Source of the DNA: Lachnospiraceae bacterium M18-1
Lineage (GTDB): Bacteria; Bacillota; Clostridia; Lachnospirales; Lachnospiraceae
DNA length: 63,093 nt
Direction of reading: 5' to 3'
Assembly (NCBI GenBank): GCA_000403295.2
Contig: KE159610.1
Span: 857,740 to 920,832, forward strand
Made by a program: the position numbers and the translations under genes. Positions 27,206 through 36,997 of the stretch are shown one piece after another. The notes beneath the pieces are model-generated. The model made no database searches and was not told the origin of the DNA. It saw only the letters and a program-made list of their open reading frames with translations. Position 1 is the first letter of the stretch, and each line of letters opens with the position of its first letter.

Positions 27206-28522
27206 TTAGTTTTTCGCGTTGTCAATGGCAAACTGCTGCAAGTTATCCATTGCCTCCTGGGGAGAGGTTCCTCCAAGGATCGCTACGGACGCGTTGTTAA
27301 ATTCTCCTCCTTCGCCTGCTCCATAGATACGGTCAAGCCATGGCGTATACAGAGTCATCTCTTCAAATCTTTCACGGGCGCGCAGCGTCATAGGATCCAG
27401 ACTTTCCGTATTTACTTCCAGATTGGTTACGGATACCTGGCTGTTGTCCGTCAGATCCTGCTGGTAATCCGTGCTGAGGGAAAGCTGCTTGAGGAACGCC
27501 GCGGCAGCTTCCGGATTCTCCGCCTGGCTGCTGATTGCGTAGGTCAATCCGATGGAACCGACATTTACACCTGCATTTGCGGGATCATCGGTCGGAAGGA
27601 TGAAGAAATCAATCTGATCCGGAGCAACGGAGTCAGAGATCAGCTTATTTACGCTGGAGGTGATCAGCTGTATCATCGCCACATCTTTATTATTGAAACG
27701 CTCGAATCCTTCACTGGGATCCATTCCCAGGGAACCGTTCATCAGATAGCCCTTGTCGTTCATTTCCTTCAGCATTTCGCCGGCTTCCACGAAGGTCTCG
27801 TTGTTCCATTCCACTTCATCACTGACCATATAATCATAGAAATCCGCGCCGCCGCTGATGTTGCACATCTGCTGCAGGAGCTGTCCGCCATACCAGGCCT
27901 CGCCGCACGGGCAGCAGAATGCCGGGATTCCCGCGTCGGTCAGTTTCTGGCAGGTATCCAGAAATTCCTGATACGTAGTCGGCACGGCAGCATCGGCCTC
28001 ATCCAGCAGATCCTTATTATAAGCCACCACACAGATCTGTCTGGCATTGGGAACCGCGTAGATCTTATCATCGTAGGTCAGAGGTCCGAATACGCTCTTG
28101 TCAGGAAATACGCTGTTCCACTCTTCATCCTCATTGAAAATGTCGCCTACCGGATATACTTTACCGCCTTCCACAAAGGGCTGCAGATATCCCGCCTCCC
28201 AGGTGTAGAAGATATCCGGCTGGGAATTGGAAGCCATCAGTGTCGTCAGTTTGGTCTTATAGTTATCATTGGAATAGCACTCCAGCTGAATTTCCACATT
28301 GTATTCATTGTCCGCGTTGAATTTGTCTATTTCCTTCTGAACAGCCTCAGCAAACACATCGTTGGTTCCGCCGTTTAAGGTTGTCATGTTCATGACTACT
28401 TTATCGCCGGATTTTCCGGAATCACCGGATCCGCCTTTGGAATCTCCGTTTCCGGAACTACAGCCGCCAACCATGGACAATACCATGACACCTACTAATG
28501 CTAATGCTACCTTTCTTTTCAT
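27206..28522 (-). CDS. Sugar ABC transporter substrate-binding lipoprotein
   Basis: 438 residues. A lipoprotein signal peptide with lipobox SMVGGC (Cys21) is followed by a Gly/Ser/Asp-rich linker and a type-I (family 1, MalE-like) extracellular solute-binding domain. It is lipid-anchored outside the membrane and hands a sugar to the permeases. The gene lies between GH42 and the permeases, so its ligand is likely the GH42 substrate. Confidence 0.92.
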   Translation of the reverse strand: MKRKVALALVGVMVLSMVGGCSSGNGDSKGGSGDSGKSGDKVVMNMTTLNGGTNDVFAEAVQKEIDKFNADNEYNVEIQLECYSNDNYKTKLTTLMASNSQPDIFYTWEAGYLQPFVEGGKVYPVGDIFNEDEEWNSVFPDKSVFGPLTYDDKIYAVPNARQICVVAYNKDLLDEADAAVPTTYQEFLDTCQKLTDAGIPAFCCPCGEAWYGGQLLQQMCNISGGADFYDYMVSDEVEWNNETFVEAGEMLKEMNDKGYLMNGSLGMDPSEGFERFNNKDVAMIQLITSSVNKLISDSVAPDQIDFFILPTDDPANAGVNVGSIGLTYAISSQAENPEAAAAFLKQLSLSTDYQQDLTDNSQVSVTNLEVNTESLDPMTLRARERFEEMTLYTPWLDRIYGAGEGGEFNNASVAILGGTSPQEAMDNLQQFAIDNAKN

Positions 28523-28543
28523 CTCATTGTTCTCCCTTCTCTT

Positions 28544-30571
28544 TTAGATTTCCAGAATCAGGACTCCGTATGCATCCAATTGATATGCACCGGATACCTT
28601 TTCGTCTGTCAATGCGTTGCGCATCTCTTTTTTCAGTTCAAGCTCCACCATATCCCCGGTGTAATTCAAAACAAAGAGATATGCTTTTCCATCACCCTCA
28701 CGGATGGAAATTTCACAGCAGGACGGCACTTCTGCCAGATCTTTGATCAGGCTTTCCACACCGAGAGCCTTCAAAAGCTCTTTGACAGTCTCACAATCGA
28801 AAGCCGCTCCGAAATACCATGCCTGGCCTTCCCCATACTGATTCTTCACGATAGCCGGCGTACCCTTATAGAAATCTTCGCTATATACAGCCACGGTCTC
28901 ACAGGTATCGGCAACCGGAGTCAGCAGATCATGGAAAACCGGCATATACAATTTCTTATCGCCCAAAGCCGCGTACGCATAAGGTGATCCGGCATTCAAA
29001 GCCGTAAAATCCCGGATTTCCATGCCAAACAGATCCGTCATACCAATCGGCATAACCTCCATCGGGCATCTGCCGTTTCTGTCTTTGTATCCCGTTCTTG
29101 CTCCGGCGATCAGGGTTCCGCCGCCCTTTACATATTCCTTCATACATTCTGCCAGGCCCGGATCCGTGATCGTCATATGCGGCGCGAATACTACGTCATA
29201 CGCTTTCAGGTCAGCCGCCCGCAGATCGGGCGATACCGTTACATAATTGAACGGAACATGGGATTCCTGCAAAGCCTGGAACAATCCCGCATTGGAATAC
29301 TTTCTCAGAGGGCCGTGCCATACGTCTGTCTCGCCATCCCACTCATTATCATAATCATAAAGGATAGCCACTTTTGCCTGATAGGTCTTTCCGGCCAGAT
29401 CACTGAGCTTTTCAAATTCCCTGCCAATATCTGTAATCTCCTGCAGTCTACGGTTATCCTGATTGTCATAATTTAGAATACCGTGCCAGTAGATTTCTGT
29501 ACCGAAGGTACAGGTTCTCCAACGGAAATAGCTGATATAATCCGCTCCGTTGGCAACCGACTGGTAGGTCCACAGACGGATCTGCCCCGGTTTCGGAGTA
29601 GGCATAAACCGTCTGTTATACCAGCCGCCCGGTCCGGACTGCTGCTCCATAATGCCGAATTCATTGCCGGCTCCACGGATCCTTGCCAGTTCCATACTCC
29701 ATTTACGGTCCTTGAGACGGTTTCCTCCTTCATCGGATAATCCAAACATAGGATAGCTGTCATAGGTCAAAAAGTCCAACGCTTCATCATGCAGCCTGTT
29801 ATAATTGACATGCGGAAACAGCCCCTGGGTAGTCACGAATACATTCTTCGGAAGGTATTTTTTCAGGATGTCGTAGTGCAGTTTGCAGTAAGAAATGCAG
29901 CTTTCTGAGTAAAACCGCAGGGAATCCAGTTTTAAATGAGGATTCGATGTATTGTGCGGCGTATGTCTCGGCAGATAAATCTGAGACCAGTCGGTATACG
30001 TCTGATTCCAGAATACGGTTCCCCACGCTTCGTTCAATTTGTTCAGGGTCCCGTATTTTTCTTTCAAGAACACGCGAAATGCCGCGCTGTCCGCTTCGGA
30101 AAAAAACTCTCCGATCTGACAGTTCAGCTCGTTATCGATCTGCCATCCCACGATACATTTGCGATCCGCGTAATGCTGTGCCAGTTCTTCCACAATGATC
30201 CGGGTCTTTTCAAGGTAAACCGGAGCATTATAATTATAATGACGTCTGCAGCCGTGATAGAAAATATGTCCATCCTGGTCAGCCTGTAATACTTCCGGAT
30301 ATTTCTGAGTCAGCCATGCAGGAGGAGTCGCGGTGGGAGTACAGAAAATGACTTTCATGTCCGTCTGTTCTACCACGTCCAGAAAGCGGTCAAAAAAATC
30401 GAAAGTAAATACACCCTCTTCATTTTCAAACTTATTCCACGCAAACTCCGCAATACGAATCGTGCCGATCCCCGCCTTCAGCATCCGCTGCAGGTCATTC
30501 AACCATAAAGACTCATCCCAGTGTTCGGGATAATAACAAGTACCCATAGCAAGCCGATTGAAATATTTCAT
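28544..30571 (-). CDS. GH42 beta-galactosidase
   Basis: 675 residues, the normal size for GH42. A TIM barrel from the N-terminus (MGTCYYPEHWDE..., AGIGTIRIAEFAW) carries the acid/base Glu in GWQIDNELNC (about 147) and the nucleophile Glu in FGIMEQQSGPGGW (about 309). The middle trimerisation domain (about 390-600) and a C-terminal beta domain complete it. No signal peptide, so it cleaves imported beta-galactosides in the cytosol. It is the first gene of the operon, with AAAGGAGGTAACCGTC before the ATG and a promoter about 40 nt upstream. Confidence 0.93.
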   Translation of the reverse strand: MKYFNRLAMGTCYYPEHWDESLWLNDLQRMLKAGIGTIRIAEFAWNKFENEEGVFTFDFFDRFLDVVEQTDMKVIFCTPTATPPAWLTQKYPEVLQADQDGHIFYHGCRRHYNYNAPVYLEKTRIIVEELAQHYADRKCIVGWQIDNELNCQIGEFFSEADSAAFRVFLKEKYGTLNKLNEAWGTVFWNQTYTDWSQIYLPRHTPHNTSNPHLKLDSLRFYSESCISYCKLHYDILKKYLPKNVFVTTQGLFPHVNYNRLHDEALDFLTYDSYPMFGLSDEGGNRLKDRKWSMELARIRGAGNEFGIMEQQSGPGGWYNRRFMPTPKPGQIRLWTYQSVANGADYISYFRWRTCTFGTEIYWHGILNYDNQDNRRLQEITDIGREFEKLSDLAGKTYQAKVAILYDYDNEWDGETDVWHGPLRKYSNAGLFQALQESHVPFNYVTVSPDLRAADLKAYDVVFAPHMTITDPGLAECMKEYVKGGGTLIAGARTGYKDRNGRCPMEVMPIGMTDLFGMEIRDFTALNAGSPYAYAALGDKKLYMPVFHDLLTPVADTCETVAVYSEDFYKGTPAIVKNQYGEGQAWYFGAAFDCETVKELLKALGVESLIKDLAEVPSCCEISIREGDGKAYLFVLNYTGDMVELELKKEMRNALTDEKVSGAYQLDAYGVLILEI

Positions 30572-30612
30572 GACGGTTACCTCCTTTCATCTTCTTATTA
30601 TTTTGTGACTAA

Positions 30613-30639
30613 ATTATAAAAAAAATTTTGATTTGTCGA
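30613..30639 (-). promoter_or_regulatory. Candidate promoter of the GH42 operon
   Basis: On the minus strand, TCGACA and a perfect TATAAT are separated by 15 nt of mostly A/T, and lie 42-68 nt before the GH42 start codon. No clear repeated operator for the YesN-type regulator was found by eye. Confidence 0.55.
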
Positions 30640-30670
30640 AACACAAAAACAAAACCAAAAATGTTTAAAA

Positions 30671-30706
30671 AAGAAACCAACTTTTTCTTGAGAAAACCGG
30701 TTTCTT
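30671..30706 (-). terminator. Terminator upstream of the GH42 operon
   Basis: Arms GGTTTCTT and AAGAAACC with further internal pairing (TTTCT / AGAAA). On the minus strand the right arm runs into TTTCTTTTTT. It would stop read-through from the 30.7-31.2 kb region into the operon. Confidence 0.5.
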
Positions 30707-30728
30707 CTTTACAGCTATGCGCAGTCTT

Positions 30729-30977
30729 TTATAATATTTTATCATCCGGTTCTACATAAACGGCAGGGAGTTGATGAAGCATACGTTCCAGCAGAACAAT
30801 ATCACCTATAGCCACTTTGACAATTCCTTTACGGATACTGTAATAAACAAGCTCGGGCAGGGCTGCTACTGGCGCGTAGATCAGTGCGAGTTCGCAACCG
30901 ATATCATGTTTAAGGAACGTTCTTCTTAGAGGATATTTATCCCTCTCTGGTTGACCATACATTCTACCCGTTACCAC
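30729..30977 (-). CDS. Small hypothetical ORF
   Basis: 82 residues, no recognised family, no membrane segment. It has a plausible globular composition (LALIYAPVAALPELVYYSIRK, IGDIVLLERML), so it may be a real small gene or the tail of a degraded one. It ends just before a terminator on the same strand, which mildly favours real transcription. Start uncertain. Confidence 0.3.
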   Translation of the reverse strand: MVTGRMYGQPERDKYPLRRTFLKHDIGCELALIYAPVAALPELVYYSIRKGIVKVAIGDIVLLERMLHQLPAVYVEPDDKIL

Positions 30978-31456
30978 GTTACTTCAAAGGGAGACGGATT
31001 ATGGGAACCCTTGTAGAATTACGCCATAAGGACTATCCCAAGCTTGCAGCGAAATCCGCATGATAATTCTGCTTTAGTTTGTCAGCCAGTAGGTTTGATT
31101 CTGGTTTTATCTGTATGTAAACATTTAAGAAATCTACGATTTTTTTACAGTTATTACAGGCCAATAGCATATCGTAGCTGTTGGCTACAAACAAAATAAA
31201 AAGAAACACACCAAAGCAAATACACATGTGCTATAATGTACTTACGGTATCAAAGTACCAATCATCATCAATCGGGAACTAAATTTCCAGGCTGATATTT
31301 GCATAAAGTAGTGTTTCTTAATGAAACACATTTTAACTCAATACTAAAGATAAAATCAATGGTACTTTTTCCTTTTTTAGGGTTGTTTCATGAAGAATTT
31401 CTGAGTCAGTATTATAGATCGCTAGCAAGACCGTAAATTATATAGTACCACCTTTT

Positions 31457-31555
31457 AGTTTTAACCTCATAAAATTTAATCCCTTATATGACTTCCGGCA
31501 GTTTTTCTCATACTATTTCCATAAAAAAGCGCACAATCTCCCCTTGTCTCTAATC
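31457..31555 (+). repeat. ~99-bp direct repeat, right copy
   Basis: Partner of 22731-22828, same orientation. Together they flank the 8-kb sugar operon. They could allow loss of the operon by homologous recombination, or mark the ends of a past insertion. Confidence 0.85.
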
Positions 31556-31919
31556 TAGTTTTTTGAAAATTAAACTTCTATATCTAATAGAGACTTGGAT
31601 TTTGTTAAAAATCCATTTTATCACTATAGAAAAATCGTCTGTTATTTCATCTATTACATTTATAACTTGTTCTCTATCTTCTGGCTGTTCCATTTGCATG
31701 AACCGATGATATTATACGCTATTTTTCTCAATACAGATAGTGTGTTTTGGGATTTTTTAGCAATACATTTATCTTCCTGGAGATCCATGTCCAGAACATA
31801 ATAATGCAGACAGTTTTCCTAGTTTTTATATGTATGAGTACCGCATACCTATCCTTTTTGACACAAACTTTGATTTAAACATATTTTAAATATTCATAAA
31901 CTTCCCCGGTGCAAGCATT

Positions 31920-31959
31920 CAAATGTCCACTGGACATTTGCCTCCTGCAATTCTTGCAG
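31920..31959. repeat. Paired palindromes
   Basis: A 10-bp stem with a 1-nt loop (31920-31940) and a 6-bp stem CTGCAA/TTGCAG (31945-31959) lie side by side. They may be a REP-like or insertion-sequence end structure; a hairpin pair with similar flanking bases (ATAAACTTCC) occurs at 21966-22003. Confidence 0.5.
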
Positions 31960-32200
31960 AAGCGGGTATTAGCCCCAACTTCGCCCTTGATTACACAGCA
32001 AGTTAAGGAGAATTAGATCCGTAAGTGATTAAAGAATAATTATCAGCATCTAAGGAACTGTTAAAGAATTACTCTTTACATCTGACTTGCCTAAATTTTC
32101 TCAAATACTACCGAGCACATTTTATTCGTGGCGGTGACATGCGGGCAGGACATGTGGATATCCTATGTTATTCCTATTCACTTTGAAACACAAACTCCTT

Positions 32201-33897
32201 AGTTTTTACGTAGATAGTTCCTAATTATTAAAGCATAAATTACTGAACCAATTTAACGCCAAGGGTTTCCAGTAGTTCCTGATCTTTTTTGGGAATTTCA
32301 GACAGCCGGGTATCCTTACTATAATAGTGTTCACGGACACAGTAGATATTTTTCCCGATGGAAAGAATATCTTCCGGGGAATACTTCCCGTTAAGTTCTT
32401 TTTCTCTCAGCGCTTTCACTACTCCGTAAAAATATAGGAGGCTGATGTGGTTTATAAAAGACCATGCTTCCAATTCTGCGTTTGTCCGTTTATAAGGCGC
32501 TCCGATCCGGACGGAATTCTTCAAATAGTCAAAACACTGTTCCACATCCCAGCGTTCCTTGTAACTCATGTAAAGTTGCTTGGCGGAATCTCCGGTGTTG
32601 CTGACAAATGCAAACATTCCACGACGCCCATCATCAAAAATGGTTGTTTGATCCAGCCCCTCGTAGTCGGCTTCCTTTTTTTGCATGAACTTTATTTCCG
32701 CCTGCAGTTTGCGGTTATCATCGCGGTAAATGTATACTTTATTGCCTTTCACGCCGCTGTCCAACGTTTTATACCAGATGTTCCGGTTTTTGTAGGTAAA
32801 GCACCCATCGAATTTATGGTCATCCATATTTTCTACAAATTCATCAGGTATCAGCCTGGTGTTATATTGCAGCGGCAGGATGTAAGACATTTTATTCTCC
32901 ATCAGGAAACTTACATTCTTTTTGGAATAGAAGCCTTTATCTGCTATGACCACGCAATCCCGGCAGCCAGATGCGGCAACCGTTTCTTTCAAGGCCATCT
33001 TGTCTGCAACATTCCCCGGAACCATGCGGTAAAAAACTGGCATAAAGGAGTCGCGCTCAAAGACATACAAAAGGCGTACCTGTGTTTCCTGCTTATGGTC
33101 GGGGTTGTAGCCCTTTTGGGCAAAGCTGTCATCCGCCCTTGTAAAGATGCTGGTGCCATCAAACATCAGCTTGGATCCCGGCTTCATATACCGGCGCATA
33201 AAGGATGCCATATCCCCGCTGCGGGTTCCGAGTTTTCCAATTAATTCCCTGACCGTATAATCGCTGCATGCAAGATCCGGATGGATATCATTTAGGTATG
33301 AAGCCTCAAACTCACGTTTAATCCTTTTCCCACGGCAGCCGGTAATAAGCTGCAGCATGGCTATGACAGAAATCTCCCGGTAGATATCCGGGAAACTTTC
33401 TTTGAGGTTGCGGTCCAGAGAACCGGATAGTTGCTGGAGAATCGTATAGGCCCCATAATTTTTGACAATAGGGCGCAGCGGCATGGTCTGGCGCATGCCA
33501 TGCGCATTCGGAATAAAACCGTCTTTCAGGGTAATCTTCCCAACAGATTTTCCTGTTACTTTACGGGCTTTCCCCTTCGAAGGATCCCACTTTGAAGATA
33601 TTTCATAAACGTAAAAATGGCCAGAAATACAGCGGATTTCTACTGCACCAAACTCGGTTGGCTTCAATGCTTTTATTGCTTCTGGAATAGCCATAACATC
33701 CTCCAATATATATCCGTAATTTACGTATATATAATACCATATAAAAGGGGATTTTGGAAGTCTAAATTAGCCAAAAAAGGATGTATTTTTCAAGCCTGTC
33801 CACTTTACAAACACCGAAATTGTAAAAATTTAATACTTTTCCAGTATACATATGCCAAAAAACATATTTAGCGGCATAATCTATCTACGTAAAAACT
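32201..33897 (-). mobile_element. Intact IS1634/IS4-type insertion sequence
   Basis: Perfect 17-bp terminal inverted repeats AGTTTTTACGTAGATAG (32201-32217) and its complement (33881-33897) enclose one transposase gene; total 1697 bp. No target duplication is visible, since flanks ACTCCTT and AGAATTT differ. A rearrangement or deletion at one end after insertion is possible. The right end touches the last codon of the conjugation-module wall hydrolase. Confidence 0.88.
32240..33706 (-). CDS. IS1634-type DDE transposase
   Basis: 488 residues, full length. Catalytic Asp in KLMFDGTSIFT, second Asp in VVIADKGFYSKK, and Glu in the Y-(2)-R-(3)-E-(6)-K-like box YKERWDVEQCFDYLK. All three DDE residues are present, so it should be active. 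It is the only gene of the IS. Confidence 0.9.
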   Translation of the reverse strand: MEDVMAIPEAIKALKPTEFGAVEIRCISGHFYVYEISSKWDPSKGKARKVTGKSVGKITLKDGFIPNAHGMRQTMPLRPIVKNYGAYTILQQLSGSLDRNLKESFPDIYREISVIAMLQLITGCRGKRIKREFEASYLNDIHPDLACSDYTVRELIGKLGTRSGDMASFMRRYMKPGSKLMFDGTSIFTRADDSFAQKGYNPDHKQETQVRLLYVFERDSFMPVFYRMVPGNVADKMALKETVAASGCRDCVVIADKGFYSKKNVSFLMENKMSYILPLQYNTRLIPDEFVENMDDHKFDGCFTYKNRNIWYKTLDSGVKGNKVYIYRDDNRKLQAEIKFMQKKEADYEGLDQTTIFDDGRRGMFAFVSNTGDSAKQLYMSYKERWDVEQCFDYLKNSVRIGAPYKRTNAELEAWSFINHISLLYFYGVVKALREKELNGKYSPEDILSIGKNIYCVREHYYSKDTRLSEIPKKDQELLETLGVKLVQ

Positions 33898-35881
33898 AGA
33901 ATTTTTGTGTTGAAATCAATAAACCATATCCTAAAATTTGACTATTTCCCAACAAATAAATACACTGTCTCACCGCATCCCCTGAATTTCCTTCCACCGT
34001 ATACACTCTTCCATTCTCACATTTCTCTACAATCCCTACATGATCCGACACCCCATCTCCATCCCAATCAAAAAAGATAATCGTTCCCGCTGATGGGCTA
34101 TGGGTACTATCTTTCCATTTCCCATTACTCCGAAACCATTCCACTCCTGCCGGGCAGGACGCAAATTTCGGAACTGCCCCGCTTGTGATCAACCCGCACT
34201 GATCCGCACACCAACTGACAAAGCAGGCGCACCATTCCTCTCTGCTGGGGAATCCATACCATGACCAGAACTTCTGTCCTCCTACATTTCCCACCTGTGC
34301 CATTGCTACTGATACAATCTGATTGTTTCCGAATAAACCGGCAAACAGATTCCCACCGGAATAATACCGCATTACATGTGGAACATATTCCGGGTCTCCA
34401 TATCCTGACCACCCATGAGCTGCTGCCTGCTCCTGTGAAAACTGCAAGGCGTTGGCTTCACTGTAGCCTCCATGATTTCGGATTGCCCATGATATGTAAC
34501 CGTTCCCAAAATTGTAGCCCTGAATACTCAATTTCAGTTTGTCCAAATCCTGCGGACTTGTGCATCCCGCCTCCTGAACACAATAGGCATAATACTGAAT
34601 TCCTACCTGGATAGAATACTCTGGATCAGTGATTGCGTCGGGGCTGTTGGGATATCTGGTATTAAAAGGACATTCACTGGCCTGCATAGGGTCATTCCCC
34701 TGCCCTCTGGACTCCTGCATCATGATTGCCTGTATGACCTGCACATATTCCGAGATACCATACTCCTGGGCATATCTCTGGATCACAGGAGTATGATCCA
34801 GTACTTCCTGGCTCAGCGACTCCGCACTCTGGCTGTTACTTGAAAGAAGAACGCCTCCGATTACGCCTACAATAATAATCAGAAAAGTGGCCAGACCGCC
34901 TCCTGCCATTGCGAACGTCATTAATGCTTTGATTGAGGATACTGCCGCTTTGACTGCTGCTATGATTCCCCGGACAGCAATCTTCGTTGTTCTCTTCGCT
35001 GTTTGCGCAGTTTCTCCCACTGCTTTGGCAGACCTTACTGCCATCTGCTTTGATGCCCTTATTGCATAGTCCGCCTGCTTTTTCTGTATTGCGGCAGCCC
35101 CGGCCATTCTTTTGGATGCTGCCGCATAGCCTGCGGCTTTTTGTTGTATATGAGTATGCCTTATTGTTTTTTGAGGCGTCAAAGTATGGACTGCGTCTTT
35201 TTTATTTACGGAAAGAACAGATGCACCTGTTTGAACGGAAATAGTTTTGACTCCCTTTTCACTACTCGGATAGAACACCTCTCTCCTGCTCTGCCAGGTT
35301 TTGATTCCTCCCACACCTGGAAATTTTTCCCTACTTAATTGAGTTCTTCCTTGAACAGCGTTTGCTTTCTCCTGAGCCACTTTTGTTTTAGCAGGTTCTA
35401 CTCCTAAGCTTCCTTTTTCAGTTTCTACATTTCTGAAAGAATCTGGCTTCCCAGAAACAATCTGTTCTTTTCCACGTTCTTTAATCGAATTTTTTGAGTC
35501 TTCGTTGATTGCCTCTTTTCCGTTGGCATTGATATAATCTCCTGCATACTCTTCTGTATTGTCCTCAACATTTTCTACCACGGTCTGTTCCCGTCGACGT
35601 TCTTTTATTTTCTCATAGGATTTCTTCGCCATGATCCGTCCTGCGGCGGAAACGCCTTTGACTGTCACCCCGGCTGTCCTTTCCTCTACGGAAATCACTT
35701 TTTGGCTGGCATATTCCACTGGAGATTCCGTATCACTTCCAGAGCCGCCTGCTTCTGAAACACTATGAGACTTCTCTTTCGCTTTCAGTGCCATATCCCG
35801 CATGAGCTCTTTCGGCATCCTGGCCATGGGATCCCTCAGTTTTGGAGTCCTTCTGCACTCTTTTGTTTTGATATCTTTCAT
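33896..35881 (-). CDS. Bifunctional lysozyme-like / CHAP peptidoglycan hydrolase
   Basis: 661 residues. The N-terminal ~300 are cytosolic, charged and repetitive. There is one membrane helix near 325-350 (LATFLIIIVGVIGGVLL), then a lysozyme-like transglycosylase domain (about 370-500; MMQESRGQGNDPMQASE with the catalytic Glu near 390) and a C-terminal CHAP amidase/endopeptidase (about 525-655; Cys in EWCACFVSW near 552, His in DGVSDHVGIVE). It opens the cell wall for the conjugation channel, like VirB1/CwlT proteins. Its TAG stop uses bases of the adjacent IS end, so the native tail may have been a little longer. Confidence 0.9.
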   Translation of the reverse strand: MKDIKTKECRRTPKLRDPMARMPKELMRDMALKAKEKSHSVSEAGGSGSDTESPVEYASQKVISVEERTAGVTVKGVSAAGRIMAKKSYEKIKERRREQTVVENVEDNTEEYAGDYINANGKEAINEDSKNSIKERGKEQIVSGKPDSFRNVETEKGSLGVEPAKTKVAQEKANAVQGRTQLSREKFPGVGGIKTWQSRREVFYPSSEKGVKTISVQTGASVLSVNKKDAVHTLTPQKTIRHTHIQQKAAGYAAASKRMAGAAAIQKKQADYAIRASKQMAVRSAKAVGETAQTAKRTTKIAVRGIIAAVKAAVSSIKALMTFAMAGGGLATFLIIIVGVIGGVLLSSNSQSAESLSQEVLDHTPVIQRYAQEYGISEYVQVIQAIMMQESRGQGNDPMQASECPFNTRYPNSPDAITDPEYSIQVGIQYYAYCVQEAGCTSPQDLDKLKLSIQGYNFGNGYISWAIRNHGGYSEANALQFSQEQAAAHGWSGYGDPEYVPHVMRYYSGGNLFAGLFGNNQIVSVAMAQVGNVGGQKFWSWYGFPSREEWCACFVSWCADQCGLITSGAVPKFASCPAGVEWFRSNGKWKDSTHSPSAGTIIFFDWDGDGVSDHVGIVEKCENGRVYTVEGNSGDAVRQCIYLLGNSQILGYGLLISTQKF

Positions 35882-36012
35882 GAATCACCTCTTCTTCCAA
35901 ACGTATACTTCTGGAAAGAATCCGCCAAATTCCTTTCCAGAATCGTACAAACAAATCGTCATCCGCACAGCCACCCCAATGCAGGGAACCTATTGGAAAC
36001 CGAATCTTCCCA

Positions 36013-36801
36013 TTATCGGACAGCCGCTCTCGCTCTCTGATGAACCGGTCTGCTGGAATTTGCGTTTCTCTCCGCCTGAATTGCTTTCAGACTTCCCCTT
36101 ACGGATGGCCTCTGAATCCCCTGCGCCCTTTCGCCCAGAGAATCCAGCCTCCGGATTGTCCGATCCGTATGTTTCTCCATATGATCTAAAACACCCATCG
36201 TTCCATATAACATTTTCTGCACTTGAAACACTGCGCCCTTCTCTACTTCACGGGAGCCGACTGTCAGCGGTTCTTTCCCTGCCAGCTCCCGTTTTATGTT
36301 TCCCAAGTGCGTCTTCACCCCGTACATCTCATCTCCGATATTTCCAAGGCTTACAATCCCACGGTCTGCTGTCTCCAATGACTGATGTAACTGCCTTTTC
36401 ACGCCCAGCAGTCCCCTTTTGATTCCAAGGAAATCAATGGTTTTATAGACCGCCAGAACCCCTCTCGATTTAAATTCATCAATGGTCCTATGCACACCGT
36501 CTACCAGTTGATTTTTCACCTCGATCAATTCGTCTCTGGCAGCACATAGTTTTCCTTCCAGTGCTCCTATGGTACGCAGGAGTCTCTGCTTGAGTCCCCG
36601 TTCCTCCAGTTTCTTTACGTGATGCTTTACCGTTTTTAATTCCTTCAGCACCTTTCCAAACTGCTTGTCTATGTTGTCGATATAATCCACCAGATTCAGG
36701 ATCTGCCCTTTTTCCTCATACAGTCCCTTCTCATCCAAAATCTGAAATAGTTCCCGGAATTTTTCCTGCTCTTTCAGCGGGGTAGATAATGATTCTTCCA
36801 T
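36013..36801 (-). CDS. DUF6674 family ICE protein
   Basis: 262 residues from MEESLSTPLKEQEKF, chosen for GGAGAGG before the ATG. Mostly alpha-helical with long coiled-coil stretches (FGKVLKELKTVKHHVKKLEERG). The family is recurrent between VirB4 and the wall hydrolase in Tn1549-type elements and has no known function. No membrane segment, so it is likely cytosolic or peripheral to the secretion channel. The 130-nt gap to the hydrolase gene holds a possible 25-codon frame that ends at that gene's ribosome site. Confidence 0.75.
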   Translation of the reverse strand: MEESLSTPLKEQEKFRELFQILDEKGLYEEKGQILNLVDYIDNIDKQFGKVLKELKTVKHHVKKLEERGLKQRLLRTIGALEGKLCAARDELIEVKNQLVDGVHRTIDEFKSRGVLAVYKTIDFLGIKRGLLGVKRQLHQSLETADRGIVSLGNIGDEMYGVKTHLGNIKRELAGKEPLTVGSREVEKGAVFQVQKMLYGTMGVLDHMEKHTDRTIRRLDSLGERAQGIQRPSVRGSLKAIQAERNANSSRPVHQRARAAVR

Positions 36802-36997
36802 CTCCAACCTCTCCTTTCCATTTACTAAAACAGGGAGCGCCTCTATTGGCACTCCCCACAAAGTCTTGACATCCTCTTTTAACACACAGCCTTCTAATCT
36901 CTATCCCATTGCCCCTTATCAAAGTTTCAATTCTGAACCGGATTTATCAATTTCCGCCGGATTTTATAAAACCTATTTATCAATCAGCATCTAACTT

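Larger units (their letters stand above)
30978..32200. other. Gene-poor region between operon and IS
   Basis: No gene that I can support. Contents: the right 99-bp repeat (31457-31555), a palindrome pair at 31920-31959 (CAAATGTCCA-C-TGGACATTTG and CTGCAA-ttc-TTGCAG), and short AT-rich frames without family signal. Flanking sequence before the IS shows no match to the DNA on its other side. Confidence 0.5.

Noticed and set aside
27107..28378. 423-residue plus-strand frame opposite the substrate-binding protein gene
   Set aside because: A shadow of the lipoprotein gene; the minus strand has a signal peptide, a lipobox and an operon context.
31595..31801. 68-residue plus-strand frame rich in Phe/Leu
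   Set aside because: AT-rich sequence easily gives hydrophobic frames; no start site or neighbour supports it.
32447..33244. 265-residue plus-strand frame inside the IS
   Set aside because: Opposite the transposase with intact DDE residues; no recognisable family.
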